In this document: positions 41,307 to 50,370 of the stretch, one piece after another | How positions within the stretch are numbered: position 1 is the stretch's first letter | How the letters are laid out: every line of letters begins with the position of its first letter | Assembly (NCBI RefSeq): GCF_013359945.1 | Contig: NZ_JABWCS010000221.1 | Coordinates: 434,001 to 498,000, forward strand | Direction: 5' to 3' | From: Paenibacillus agri | Lineage (GTDB): Bacteria > Bacillota > Bacilli > Paenibacillales > Paenibacillaceae | DNA: 64,000 bases | The notes under the pieces: generated by a model | What the model was told of the DNA's origin: nothing | The model's database searches: none | The model's input: only the letters and a program-made list of their open reading frames with translations | Made by a program: the position numbers and the translations under genes

Positions 41307-43532
41307 ATGTTTAGTTGGCTGGGATGGAAAACAGGTTTACCGCTATGGTGGTCAAATCGGCTGAACCGGAACTTGGAGTCTGATATTGCCGATATCTTTG
41401 AAGGAATTGCAGAAACAAGGAAAGAGATATTACATAATTGGGCTGAATTGTATTGGGGTTACTTAAGCCGGTTGCATGAGCAGTTACGGATGCTTCAAGG
41501 AGAGTCTCGTTTTCCTGAGGGGCATGACTATTCGACATGGGAATCCTTATTTGTTGCTACGCGTGGCAGAGCGGCAGACTTTTCGGAGATTTTTGTACTG
41601 AGCAAAGAGGGTGCAGTAATCTCGACCACCTTTCCCGCACATCGCGGAATGCAGTATGGAGAAGAGAGTGTAATCCGCAAGGGGTTGCAATATGCTTCCG
41701 AGGGTGTGGAGGGACAAAAATGCTTATTCGGGCCGTATGCTGATCCAGTTACCCTGCAAGCCGGACCGAGCACCTCATCCTTTTTTGATGAGATGACCTT
41801 ATTATTTATTTTACCAATCGAAAGACAGGGGCAAATCGAGGGTTTCTTGTGTGGACGTGTGCCTAATGATGTGATTGGAGATTTGATTCAGCGGGAGTCG
41901 GGGCATATCTATCCTGATTCAGGCGACCATTATCTTTTTATGGCCGGGCCACGCCTACAAAGTGAGATTAAACCAGGTACTGCGTTATCCCGCAGCCGAT
42001 TTGAGGACCGCACCTTCACACATGGCGAAAATCTGAAGGATGGCGTAACGACTCGCTGGGGTACGGTCAAGGTGGACAAGCATACAGAATTGGAGCTGGT
42101 GTTCACCGATCCCGCTTCAGGTGAGCTTCATCCCGGCGTGGCAAATACGATTGACAGCGGCAGCAATTTATTTGTTTCTTTTCCCGGATATTCGGATTAC
42201 CGGCACATTCCTGTCATTGGCAAAGGGGTGACACTCCAGCTTCCTCATTGCCCCGATATATGGGGGATGATGTGTGAGGCTGACTTTGAGGAGGTCTATC
42301 GTACTCGTAGTCTTGGCTGGAATGTCACCAAAACGATGCTGCCGCTATTGCTCGGTATGACTGTTCTGGTTGCATTGATTGCTGGATTTTTGACAGGGAG
42401 GACAGAAGTTAGCGCGCTGGGTAGTGCTTCTATAATTGGTGCAGCAGTGCTGGTATATGGGCTGATTAGCTGGCAGATTATTCTCCGAAGAAGCCTTCTT
42501 CCGGAAACGGGGCGCATACGACAGCTTAATCGCTTCATACGGCGTAGCACTGAAGGCAGCAGTGATCTGACGCAAAGAATCCCGCTTCAAGACTTTGGGA
42601 GAGACGAGCTGTTGGATACAGCCAAATGGATTAATAGTATGATTGACTCGCAGGAAGGAATTCTGGTGAAAGTCAAGCATGCGGCGGATGATGTGATGGT
42701 GAGCCAGCGGCAGCTGAGCACATCAACTTCGGAGACAGAACAATCAACGGAACGTGTGAATGAACGGATTGAAATCATGGTGGAAAGCATCCTTCGTCAA
42801 CTGCAGGATCTGGATGCTGTAAGCGATGCCGTAGGAGACATGCGTGTAACTTTGCAGGAGCTTGAACAACAGGCTGCGGATCAGATCCGAGTTGCCCGCC
42901 AAGAGGTGGAGAACATTGGAGATAAGATGGCTAACATTACCCAGCAGGTATCGGCGACGCATGAGACCATGGATTCTTTTGTAGGCACAACGCGCAGTAT
43001 TGAGGATGTTCTGCAGATCATTGAAAGAATATCTTCACAGACGAATCTGCTCGCCTTGAATGCTTCAATTGAAGCGGCAAGAGTAGGGGAGCATGGAAGA
43101 GGGTTTGCAGTTGTGGCTTCGGAAATCCGTAAACTGGCGGAGACAACGGGTCAATCTGTAGCGGAGATTCAGGGGACCATCGGTCAAATCTATGCCGGTT
43201 CTGAGCGTGCGCAGCAATCCATGGCAGAGGTTACACAGGTCGTGGAGGAGGGCAGTGTCAGGGTTGCGGCAGCAACCGAACTGCTGATTCAGGCTAATGA
43301 TCGTGAAGCCACCAAATCCGAGGTCGTTGAACGGGTAGTACGTTTGATGGAGGAGATCACGGCCGTCAGCATGGATAACCGGAATATATCCGCCGAGGTC
43401 GAACAGAAGCTGGCAGCGCTTAGGAACGACTATGTACATGTACAGCAAAGCGCTCAATATGTAGAGGTCATCGGTGAATTTTTGCAACAACTCATTGGGC
43501 AGTTCAGGTTAAAGGAAATCAGGAGAAATTAG
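41307..43532 (+). CDS. Methyl-accepting chemotaxis protein with N-terminal cytosolic-looking sensor
   Basis: A 741-residue chemoreceptor. Unusually, no helix precedes the sensor-like region (residues about 1-340, [19 protein letters not shown]..., Cache/PAS-like with [20 protein letters not shown]). Two helices lie together at about 346-366 and 372-396. A HAMP-like segment and coiled coil follow, with the receptor tip [40 protein letters not shown], which binds CheA/CheW. The predicted N-terminus is therefore inside the cell. The ATG at 41307 has AGAGGAGGGG; the longer frame from 41259 is not favoured. Confidence 0.9.
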   Translation: MFSWLGWKTGLPLWWSNRLNRNLESDIADIFEGIAETRKEILHNWAELYWGYLSRLHEQLRMLQGESRFPEGHDYSTWESLFVATRGRAADFSEIFVLSKEGAVISTTFPAHRGMQYGEESVIRKGLQYASEGVEGQKCLFGPYADPVTLQAGPSTSSFFDEMTLLFILPIERQGQIEGFLCGRVPNDVIGDLIQRESGHIYPDSGDHYLFMAGPRLQSEIKPGTALSRSRFEDRTFTHGENLKDGVTTRWGTVKVDKHTELELVFTDPASGELHPGVANTIDSGSNLFVSFPGYSDYRHIPVIGKGVTLQLPHCPDIWGMMCEADFEEVYRTRSLGWNVTKTMLPLLLGMTVLVALIAGFLTGRTEVSALGSASIIGAAVLVYGLISWQIILRRSLLPETGRIRQLNRFIRRSTEGSSDLTQRIPLQDFGRDELLDTAKWINSMIDSQEGILVKVKHAADDVMVSQRQLSTSTSETEQSTERVNERIEIMVESILRQLQDLDAVSDAVGDMRVTLQELEQQAADQIRVARQEVENIGDKMANITQQVSATHETMDSFVGTTRSIEDVLQIIERISSQTNLLALNASIEAARVGEHGRGFAVVASEIRKLAETTGQSVAEIQGTIGQIYAGSERAQQSMAEVTQVVEEGSVRVAAATELLIQANDREATKSEVVERVVRLMEEITAVSMDNRNISAEVEQKLAALRNDYVHVQQSAQYVEVIGEFLQQLIGQFRLKEIRRN

Positions 43533-43615
43533 ATGATGCAGGGCTTGTAATTTAGGCAATAGCAACTGATTTATAGTATAGTGGTTAGGATGGACAACAA
43601 GAAAAGAGGGAACGA

Positions 43616-44290
43616 ATGCCTACTATACTGGTTGCTGACGATGATGCGAACATTCGCGAACTTGTCTGTTTATTTCTTCGTAACGACGGATTTGAAACAG
43701 CCGAAGCGGCGGACGGTAAGGAAGCACTGAGTGTCTATGCTTCAGCACCTATCGATCTTGTCGTGCTTGATATTATGATGCCGATTATGGATGGTTGGAC
43801 GTTATGCAAGGAGCTGCGAAGAGCCAATCCTGACCTTCCGTTACTTATGCTAACTGCGCGTGGTGAAACATGGGAGAAAGTGAAAGGCTTCGAGCTTGGT
43901 ACGGATGATTATTTGACAAAACCCTTCGATCCGCTAGAGCTGACGGTCCGTGTCAGGTCATTGCTGAAACGATACCGGATTGGTTCCACGCAGACAATCC
44001 AGTTCGGCGACGTCACCCTTGACAGACAGACCTATAAGGTGATGAAAGGGTCGGAGGCGCTTGCATTACCGCTCAAGGAGTTCGAATTGCTGTATAAGCT
44101 GGCTGGAACACCCGGACAGGTCTATACGCGTGAGCAGTTGATCGATCAAATCTGGGGTCTTGATTACACTGGCGATGATCGAACAATAGACGTACATATT
44201 AAACGCCTGCGTGAACGGTTTGCGACTACGCATGAGTTTCGGATCGAGACGGTACGTGGTCTTGGCTACCGGCTCGAGGTGTATGAATGA
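43616..44290 (+). CDS. OmpR/PhoB-type response regulator
   Basis: A 224-residue regulator. Receiver: ILVADDDANIRELV with the acidic pair, phospho-acceptor in DLVVLDIMMPIMDGW, and Lys in YLTKPFDPLELTVRV. C-terminal winged helix: LTLKEFELLYKLAGTPGQVYTREQLID then YTGDDRTIDVHIKRLRERF. GAGGGAACGA precedes the ATG. Its stop overlaps the kinase start (ATGA). It follows the chemoreceptor but 83 nt away, so a separate promoter is likely. Confidence 0.95.
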   Translation: MPTILVADDDANIRELVCLFLRNDGFETAEAADGKEALSVYASAPIDLVVLDIMMPIMDGWTLCKELRRANPDLPLLMLTARGETWEKVKGFELGTDDYLTKPFDPLELTVRVRSLLKRYRIGSTQTIQFGDVTLDRQTYKVMKGSEALALPLKEFELLYKLAGTPGQVYTREQLIDQIWGLDYTGDDRTIDVHIKRLRERFATTHEFRIETVRGLGYRLEVYE

Positions 44291-45654
44291 TCAAATCCAT
44301 CTATACACGCGTTGTCCTGACATTTCTAGTCTCTGTGGTCGGAGGCTTATTCATTGCTTTGTTGGTGGCAAACTGGGTATTTAAAGGCCAAGTGAATGAA
44401 AACGCGCAGATTCCCTTGCGTAACTTCGCGCAGGATATGGTTCGGCTCTACAATACAATTCCGTTACATGAAGCCGACGTTTTTGTAAGTGGAATGAAGC
44501 AGCTCAATTCCTATCATATTCGAATTTACGATGACACAGGTCAGTTCAGGTCTTACGGAGCGCGAGAAGGACATAATCCTGTCCATGTGACAAGGGAACA
44601 AGTGAAAAAAGTGCTTAATGGAGAAGTGGTTCAACTTAGTTTTTTTGGTGCTACTACTAATCTATTAGGAATGCCATTGCAAACGGAAATAGGAACGAAG
44701 GCGATGTTTGTGGAGATGCTCACTCCCCCATCTATTTCTTTTAACAGAAAGCTGATATTGAATTTGTTGACCTATGCTTTGATCGCAGGTAGCCTGCTGA
44801 TTCTGGTTGCTGCCATGTTCTTGGTCAGACCGATCAAGAAACTGACAACAGCGACCAGGCGTGTAGCAACCGGAGATTTCAACGTTAAGCTGAAGATTAA
44901 GCAAACAGATGAGCTGGGTACCTTGGCTCGCAGCTTTGAAGATATGATGCATGATCTACAGCAGCTTGAGCAGATGCGCAGGGAGTTCGTAACGAACGTC
45001 TCGCACGAAGTACAATCGCCGCTCACCTCGATATCCGGTTATGCTATTGCACTCAAGCAAGTAGACGTCCCGGAGCACGAGCGGCGCCGGTATCTCGATA
45101 TTATCATCGCTGAGGCTGCCCGGATGTCCAACATGAGCGATAGCCTGCTAAAGCTGAGTGTGCTTGAATCGCAGTCACAGCAACTGCGGCTGTCCACGTT
45201 CAGTCTGGATGAACAGATCAGAAGGGTCATTGTGGCGATCCAGCCTCAGTGGGCGGCCCGCAACATCACCTTCGATCTTCAATTGAAGGCAGTGAATCTG
45301 TCGGCCGACTATGACCTGTTAAATCAGGTATGGACGAACATACTCGGTAATGGCATCAAATTCTCTGCGGACAGCGGCGTTATTCATGTCAGCATCCAAT
45401 CAGATAGCCATAACGTAACCGTCCGGATATCAGACCATGGCATTGGAATTCCCCTGGAAGATCAGCAGCGTATATTCGAGCGGTTTTTCAAGGCTGATCG
45501 TTCGCACAGCCGTAAGTATGACGGTAGCGGCATGGGACTTGCCATCGTTAAACAGATCGTAACGCTTCATCAAGGCGACATCCGGGTAGAAAGCGAACCT
45601 GGCCAAGGAACGACATTCATTGTAACTTTACCAATCACAACCTCAGAAGATTAG
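44287..45654 (+). CDS. Membrane sensor histidine kinase (HAMP, HisKA, HATPase)
   Basis: A 455-residue kinase. Two helices: about 7-29 (VVLTFLVSVVGGLFIALLVANWV) and about 160-180 (YALIAGSLLILVAAMFLV), flanking an extracellular domain of about 130 residues. HAMP follows, then HisKA with FVTNVSHEVQSPLTSISGYA (His in SHE), then the ATPase with NQVWTNILGNGIKFS, ISDHGIGIPLEDQQRIFERF and GSGMGLAIVK. It pairs with the OmpR regulator by overlap. The wording SHEVQSPLTSI is typical of cell-envelope stress kinases of Bacillota. Confidence 0.94.
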   Translation: MIKSIYTRVVLTFLVSVVGGLFIALLVANWVFKGQVNENAQIPLRNFAQDMVRLYNTIPLHEADVFVSGMKQLNSYHIRIYDDTGQFRSYGAREGHNPVHVTREQVKKVLNGEVVQLSFFGATTNLLGMPLQTEIGTKAMFVEMLTPPSISFNRKLILNLLTYALIAGSLLILVAAMFLVRPIKKLTTATRRVATGDFNVKLKIKQTDELGTLARSFEDMMHDLQQLEQMRREFVTNVSHEVQSPLTSISGYAIALKQVDVPEHERRRYLDIIIAEAARMSNMSDSLLKLSVLESQSQQLRLSTFSLDEQIRRVIVAIQPQWAARNITFDLQLKAVNLSADYDLLNQVWTNILGNGIKFSADSGVIHVSIQSDSHNVTVRISDHGIGIPLEDQQRIFERFFKADRSHSRKYDGSGMGLAIVKQIVTLHQGDIRVESEPGQGTTFIVTLPITTSED

Positions 45655-45713
45655 TCAGACTTATATAGGGGGAAACCAACGTATAGTCTGAAATAGGTGA
45701 TTTCTAGAACCTT

Positions 45714-45768
45714 CATGCTACGGCATTATGTGCAAGCTTGCTTGCAGATGACGCTGTAGCATTTTTTT
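45714..45768 (+). terminator. Rho-independent terminator
   Basis: ATGCTACGGC / GCTGTAGCAT with further inner pairing TGCAAGC / GCTTGCA, then seven T, after the two-component genes. Confidence 0.8.
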
Positions 45769-45886
45769 GTTAGTTCATACTCCGTTCATAATGTCGTCAC
45801 GGGGAGTACATTTTCCAAGTATAAAATCCTCTAAGCGGCAGTTTAGGACAACGCGGTATAAACATAACGAGAAGGAGAGTATGCAA

Positions 45887-46870
45887 ATGGAAAATCCAGA
45901 AGGAAAGAATGCGAAGGAAAGGACGAAAGCAAGAAAAATACTAGTCCTTCTACTTAAAATAATAGGGGCAGTAATTATAGCAATAGTCCTTTTTCTTGCC
46001 ATTGTTTTTACAGTTAATATTATTAGCAACAAATCGGAGCAAGAGAAAATCGTGCCTTATGGCCAGTTAGTGCCAGTAGATGGAAAACATATGAATGCTT
46101 TGATTCAAGGGGAAGGTGAAGAAACCGTCGTGTTGCTACCAGGGTTTGGGACAGCATCACCAGTTCTGGACTTTAAATCGCTAATCGAAGAGCTATCGCC
46201 TTTCTACAAAGTTGTTGTGCTTGAGCCTTTCGGCTATGGATTAAGTGATCAAACTGGAAAGGAACGAAGCACAGCGAATATTGTAGGTGAAATTCATGAA
46301 GCTTTACAGCGTCTTCAGATCGACCGTTACATTCTAATGGGTCACTCCATTTCAGGCATTTACGGATTGGATTATGTGAACAAATATCCAAACGAAGTAA
46401 GCGCATTTGTCGGGCTTGATAGTAGTGTTCCATCTCTAAGCGAGAAGGAGATTAGCTCATCAACAATAAGTGTTTTAAAGCTACTTAAAAAATCAGGTGT
46501 GATCAGATTGAATAGCAAGCTAGTTGATGACCCTACTGCTGAACTTCCATTTGATGATGCTACAAAAGAACAAATAAGATTGTTTGCGAATAAAAACATG
46601 TATAATTCTACCACAATGAATGAAGCCGGAAGTATGTATTCTAATTTTAAGGCAGCTGAAGCATTGACCTTCCCTAAAGAGCTTCCGCTTATTTTCTTTG
46701 TACAAGCGCATCATCCGGCAACTGATCGATGGCTCCCAGAGCATGAAAAGCAAATCAAAGATTCTATACATGGAAAAGTGATGACATTTGACGGAGGACA
46801 TTATTTACATCGTATTCATGCCAAAGCTATCGTAGAAAATCTAAATGAATTTATGAAAGAAATAAAATAA
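45887..46870 (+). CDS. Membrane-anchored alpha/beta hydrolase, paralogue 1
   Basis: A 327-residue protein with one N-terminal helix, VLLLKIIGAVIIAIVLFLAIV, and an extracytoplasmic alpha/beta hydrolase. The oxyanion loop is VVLLPGFGTASPVLDF; the nucleophile elbow is ILMGHSISGIYGLDYV (Ser in GHS); the His is in DGGHYLHRIH. The long frame starts at 45767, but GAAGGAG at 45871-45877 suits the ATG at 45887. The gene at 46902 and the one at 57739 are close paralogues. The substrate is unknown; lipid esters are plausible for membrane-bound members. Confidence 0.85.
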   Translation: MENPEGKNAKERTKARKILVLLLKIIGAVIIAIVLFLAIVFTVNIISNKSEQEKIVPYGQLVPVDGKHMNALIQGEGEETVVLLPGFGTASPVLDFKSLIEELSPFYKVVVLEPFGYGLSDQTGKERSTANIVGEIHEALQRLQIDRYILMGHSISGIYGLDYVNKYPNEVSAFVGLDSSVPSLSEKEISSSTISVLKLLKKSGVIRLNSKLVDDPTAELPFDDATKEQIRLFANKNMYNSTTMNEAGSMYSNFKAAEALTFPKELPLIFFVQAHHPATDRWLPEHEKQIKDSIHGKVMTFDGGHYLHRIHAKAIVENLNEFMKEIK

Positions 46871-46901
46871 CGGGAAGATTACACTGAAACAAGGGGAGAT
46901 A

Positions 46902-47864
46902 ATGAAAATGAAGATGGGTCCGAAAATGAAAAAAGCGCTTAATATTTTTCTTAAAACAGTAGGCGTTATAGCAGTAGCAATTGTGCTTTTTCTAGTTGTT
47001 ACATCTACAGTTAACGTTATTAGTACAAAGTCGGAGACTGCAAAAATACAATCCTACGGTCAGTTAGTACCTGTAGACGGGAAAAAGATGAATGTAATGA
47101 TTCAAGGAGATGGCGAGGAAACGGTTGTACTGCTGCCGGGTTACGGAACAGCATCGCCAGCGCTTGATTTCAAGCTGCTGATCGATGAGCTATCCTCACA
47201 TTACAGAGTTGTAGCGGTTGAGCCTTTCGGTTATGGATTAAGTGATGGAACTAAAAAAGAGCGGACCACCGAGAACATTATTAGCGAAGTTCATGAAGCG
47301 TTGCAGCAGCTTAATATTGACCGCTATGTACTAGGAGGCCATTCTATTGCAGGTATTTACGGGATAGCTTATGTGAACAAATATCCAAACGAAGTAACCG
47401 GATTTGTCGGGGTCGATACCAGTGTTCCAACACAAGCTGGAATGGATGCTAAATTGCCAATTAAAGGGTTCGCATTTCTTGAAAAAACAGGTCTGGTAAG
47501 ATTGATCAAGAAAGTAGGCAGTGATCCATATACTGGATTAGCATATGATGAGCAAACCAAAGAACAAATGAGATTGATTTCGAATAAAAACTCGAATAAT
47601 TCCACTAACTTAGACGAAATGCAGCATATCGCTTCTAACTTTGAAGGAGCTAAGGGTTTAACATTCCCTAAAGAGCTGCCCCTAATCTTCTTTATCGATG
47701 CGAATAATACCGCTAACCAAGGCTGGCAACAGCTGCATGAAGATCAGATCAAAGACTCTGTACATGGAAAAGTAGTATCATTGCCTGGCAGTCATTACTT
47801 GCACCATACGAAATATAAGGAAATCGCCGAGGGCTTTAAGGAATTCATGGAACAAGCGAAATAA
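46902..47864 (+). CDS. Membrane-anchored alpha/beta hydrolase, paralogue 2
   Basis: A 320-residue paralogue of the preceding protein. N-terminal helix TVGVIAVAIVLFLVVTSTV; catalytic elbow VLGGHSIAGIYGIAYV; oxyanion region VVLLPGYGTASPALDF; C-terminal His in PGSHYLHHTK. A 31-nt gap follows the first paralogue, so they are co-transcribed tandem duplicates. AAGGGGAG precedes two close ATGs (46902, 46908); either may be used. The serine and histidine are kept, which suggests that both copies work. Confidence 0.85.
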   Translation: MKMKMGPKMKKALNIFLKTVGVIAVAIVLFLVVTSTVNVISTKSETAKIQSYGQLVPVDGKKMNVMIQGDGEETVVLLPGYGTASPALDFKLLIDELSSHYRVVAVEPFGYGLSDGTKKERTTENIISEVHEALQQLNIDRYVLGGHSIAGIYGIAYVNKYPNEVTGFVGVDTSVPTQAGMDAKLPIKGFAFLEKTGLVRLIKKVGSDPYTGLAYDEQTKEQMRLISNKNSNNSTNLDEMQHIASNFEGAKGLTFPKELPLIFFIDANNTANQGWQQLHEDQIKDSVHGKVVSLPGSHYLHHTKYKEIAEGFKEFMEQAK

Positions 47865-47892
47865 GCGGAATGTATAGAATATACATCTAGTC

Positions 47893-47926
47893 AAAAGGGT
47901 TCGTGTCCGCACGAATCCTTTTTTGT
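47893..47926 (+). terminator. Rho-independent terminator
   Basis: AAAAGGGTTCGTG / CACGAATCCTTTT with a TCCG loop and T run. Confidence 0.85.
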
Positions 47927-48049
47927 ATAGAATATGTTTATTTATACTATACCTTGATGACAGATGGAGAATATTCCACAATATTACATGAGGGTGGCTA
48001 GATATGATTTTCATGAATCCCTACTAGAACTAGAAGGAGTGATGGTGTT

Positions 48050-48100
48050 TTGAAAACAATGAATCCAACAAAAGAGCCTGTGAGAGGTTATTATTGGTAA
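48050..48100 (+). CDS. Putative 16-residue leader peptide of an attenuator
   Basis: Short frame starting TTG, product MKTMNPTKEPVRGYYW, with AAGGAG at 48034-48039. It ends 40 nt before the next gene start, and its last codons (AGA GGT TAT TAT TGG) form one arm of a strong hairpin. This is the usual layout of leader peptides before antibiotic-resistance genes of Gram-positive bacteria, where a stalled ribosome changes the fold of the mRNA. The downstream gene is kinase/acetyltransferase-like. It is a prediction; no known leader matches it by eye. Confidence 0.45.
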   Translation: MKTMNPTKEPVRGYYW

Positions 48101-48130
48101 AATAAGAACCTCTCGTTAGGTGACGGGAGG
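48082..48130 (+). promoter_or_regulatory. Possible translational attenuator: competing hairpins over the ribosome site
   Basis: Arm 1 (GAGAGGTT, inside the leader peptide) pairs with arm 2 (AACCTCTC) across a stem that also holds TTATT / AATAA. Arm 2 can instead pair with arm 3, GGGAGG at 48125-48130, which is the ribosome site of the ATG at 48141. A ribosome on the leader peptide would choose between the two. Confidence 0.45.
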
Positions 48131-48140
48131 CAGATATTAA

Positions 48141-48474
48141 ATGATGTTGCTAAAAAATATGGTCCGGGGAACAGCAGATGATTCCGTGGCTAAACAATTG
48201 GTTCAGCATTGGGAACATGATATGGTACGTTGAAGTTCTGGAGAGCAAGCAGCAATTTTATCTATGAGTTTAAAAGAAACGGTGTGTCGTATTTTCTTCG
48301 TTTCGTCCATGAAGAGGACAACAATATCGATAATATTCAAGCTGAGCTTGATTTTATGAATTACCTAAGATCTGAAGATTACTCGACGGTTGCTCCAGTC
48401 CTTTCTGTAGACGGTAACTCCATCGAAACGAGGCCGAGAAATCACGGTACTGTGTCATCGACTTTGATGATGCA
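48141..48474 (+). pseudogene. Broken APH-type kinase, N-terminal part
   Basis: From the ATG at 48141 (MMLLKNMVRGTADDS) the frame ends at a stop near 48228, in QLVQHWEHDMVR. A one-base shift restores KFWRASSNFIYEF, then RNGVSYFLRFVHEEDNNIDN and YSTVAPVLSVDGNSIET, the N-lobe of an APH-like kinase. At about 48430 the sequence jumps, with another frame change, to YCVIDFDDAMVHWYAMDIV, normally the end of the catalytic domain. The HGD catalytic loop is missing, so the kinase is dead. Its C-terminal tail continues in the next entry. Confidence 0.7.
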
Positions 48475-49221
48475 ATGGTGCACTGGTACGCAATGGATAT
48501 TGTATCGGCCATTCCAGATCTGCTGGATGAAGAAAATGATGATAGTCAGCGGAAAATAGAGCATTTTCTAACTGGCTATCGTTCCATTAAGCCGTTAGAG
48601 GAATCTTTTATCCAATCGTTTCCGCTCTTCCAAAGGTTTGCAGATCTTTATAAGTATGCACGGCTCCTCCGCAGTGTAGAGGGAATGGAAGTCCATTCTT
48701 CACCAGAGTGGGCAGTAAGTCTTAAGGAGAAACTAGAGAGGGCGCGCCATGGACTGCGTGACCGATTATACAGTGGAGTGCAACTCAGTCCAATCGATCA
48801 TAGTAATTGGTATGCCTGCACCCAGCTTGAGGTAACAGCAGAACAGAAGGAAGTGTTTCCAGTACCCGCGGTCTATTGGCTCGCAGAATCAGCTTATTGT
48901 GGATTTACACCGCTGGCTATTTACGCTGACGCACAATTAGTGGGGTTGGCAGTCTATGCTGTCGATCCCAAGGATGGAGCTTATTGGATTATGGCCTATA
49001 TGATCCATCATAAGTTTCAACACCGGGGGTTGGGAACAGCAGGTATGAGAGCGCTTCTACGAACGATCCAAGAAAAGCACGCTTGTGACAAAATAATTCT
49101 GGGTCATCGCGCTGAGAATGAGGTAGCCTCTAGGATGTATGTCTCACTGGGTTTTGCAGAAATAAGCCGTAACGAAGGTGAGGTTATACGTGAATTGCGA
49201 TTTATGGCGGACAGTCGATAG
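48475..49221 (+). CDS. Acetyltransferase (GNAT) fused to the C-terminal remnant of a kinase
   Basis: A 248-residue open frame. Residues about 1-80 (VHWYAMDIVSAIPDLLDEEN, FQRFADLYKYARLLRS) are the tail of the APH-like kinase. From about residue 100 a complete GNAT domain follows: LEVTAEQKEVFPVPAVYWLA, motif A in MIHHKFQHRGLGTAGMRALL, and NEVASRMYVSLGFAEISR. The ancestral gene was probably a kinase-acetyltransferase fusion, and only the GNAT half may still work. No convincing ribosome site is seen at the ATG at 48475, so translation of this part is uncertain. Confidence 0.6.
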   Translation: MVHWYAMDIVSAIPDLLDEENDDSQRKIEHFLTGYRSIKPLEESFIQSFPLFQRFADLYKYARLLRSVEGMEVHSSPEWAVSLKEKLERARHGLRDRLYSGVQLSPIDHSNWYACTQLEVTAEQKEVFPVPAVYWLAESAYCGFTPLAIYADAQLVGLAVYAVDPKDGAYWIMAYMIHHKFQHRGLGTAGMRALLRTIQEKHACDKIILGHRAENEVASRMYVSLGFAEISRNEGEVIRELRFMADSR

Positions 49222-49254
49222 ACTGTAGATAGCTTGAGGGTACTGTATATAAAA

Positions 49255-49303
49255 GAATCCACCGTCAAATGAGGAATCTCATCAAGCGGTGGATTGTTTA
49301 TTG
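49255..49303 (+). terminator. Rho-independent terminator, likely bidirectional
   Basis: AATCCACCG / CGGTGGATT with inner pairing ATGAG / CTCAT, followed by GTTTATTGTT. It lies between the GNAT gene and barstar. Confidence 0.75.
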
Positions 49304-49319
49304 TTGCTTAGAGACGTTC

Positions 49320-49592
49320 TTACTGTTCAGTCACATAGTCGAAGCTTATCTCATCATATTGATCGGCAGCATCCTCGAAAACCTCGATCACCGCGGAATA
49401 ACGTTCACCGTGCTCGGAATCTGCAATCCATATGATCTTCAGGGGTAAGGGGAGATGTCCGGTTACACAATCCCACAACGCATCTAAATTGCGACCATAC
49501 CACTCAGGCAGCTCAAGACTTTGCTGTAGCCATTCATGTATATTCTCGTAACGATCTCCCTCAGACTGTCTTAATTCCACAACGTTACTCAT
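49320..49592 (-). CDS. Barstar-family RNase inhibitor
   Basis: A 90-residue cytosolic protein with the barstar fold, which plugs the active site of barnase-type RNases. The pattern NIHEWLQQSLELPEWYGRNLDALWDCVTGHL contains the conserved helix with the GRNLDALWD motif that contacts the RNase. Its ATG overlaps the stop of the upstream RNase gene (ATGA), so toxin and antitoxin were translated together. It is intact although the RNase frame is broken. Confidence 0.92.
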   Translation of the reverse strand: MSNVVELRQSEGDRYENIHEWLQQSLELPEWYGRNLDALWDCVTGHLPLPLKIIWIADSEHGERYSAVIEVFEDAADQYDEISFDYVTEQ

Positions 49593-50160
49593 TCGGGGAC
49601 ACTGCCTTCCTGGGTAATATCTGTAAACGACTTATAATGATCGGTAGTCATGTAGATCAACCCGTCATTGGAGTAGAGAATACGATCTGCCCCGCGTGAA
49701 CCTTTCTTATAGTTAATGTCCGCTTCGTACCAAATCCGGTTTTTCGCTTTGGGCAAGAGTCCTTCCCGGTTGCCAAAACGGTCCCCGCCGATGCTTTTAC
49801 CTGGCGCAATTTGATTCAGATTTCCCTTGGCAGTACCCAGCCGAGCCCTTCAGCTTCCTTCTTCGTAATAAAATTATCCGGAAGAGCATGATGCTGCCTA
49901 ATATAATCCGATACGTCCTTGAAGTTCGTAAGCGGTGCCTGGGACTTGTCCTGTGTCTTGGAGGATTTCGGGGCAAGGGTAGATTTCGGTTGAGCCGTTT
50001 GGGTTTGGCTGGATGACGTTGGACTTGGTTCATAGATTGCTGAAGAGTTGTTGTTGCTGGTCTCTCCGCAGCCGGTCAGGGCAATGACCAGAATAACCGC
50101 CATCGCGGCGAGCCAGGAACGCGACCAGCGGCTCAGTTGTTGCTTTAATACTTCAAACAT
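49589..50160 (-). pseudogene. Barnase-type secreted RNase, frameshifted
   Basis: Frame 1 (from 50160) gives a lipoprotein signal, MAVILVIALTGCGETSN, a Ser/Pro/Gln-rich linker and the RNase start NFKDVSDYIRQHHALPDNFI then EAEGLGWV. It reaches a stop near 49818. One base back, frame 2 continues AKGNLNQIAPGKSIGGDRFG, then NREGLLPKAKNRIWYEADIN and GADRILYSNDGLIYMTTDHY. The catalytic Glu (YEAD), Arg (ADRI) and His (TDHY) are all kept. A single-base deletion near 49833 thus separates them. It could be a recent mutation or a sequencing error. The lipobox means the RNase would be anchored outside the cell. Confidence 0.8.
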
Positions 50161-50280
50161 GGTGTTACCTCACTTCTATTCATCTATTTGTCCAAGTGTA
50201 CCAAATTCATCGGGAATTAAAAAGTGCGGTATACGCTGTTGGTCCGGAAGGTGATGTTGTTATCTTCAGCAGGACCCTCG

Positions 50281-50324
50281 TTGACATCCTCATATTGAAA
50301 AGTTAGAATTAGAATGATCATTCT
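50281..50324 (+). promoter_or_regulatory. Promoter and operator of the TetR gene
   Basis: TTGACA at 50281-50286, a 17-nt spacer, TAGAAT at 50304-50309, then the perfect palindrome AGAATGATCATTCT at 50311-50324, where it would block transcription start. Related sites flank the SDR gene's promoter. Confidence 0.7.
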
Positions 50325-50370
50325 GTTCAAGATGATGACTGTTTAATTTTCAATGGGGGATATATGCGGT

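Noticed and set aside
49818-49840. Programmed -1 frameshift in the barnase gene
   Set aside because: The bases around the change of frame contain no slippery heptamer in the proper frame, so a simple deletion or sequencing error is likelier.
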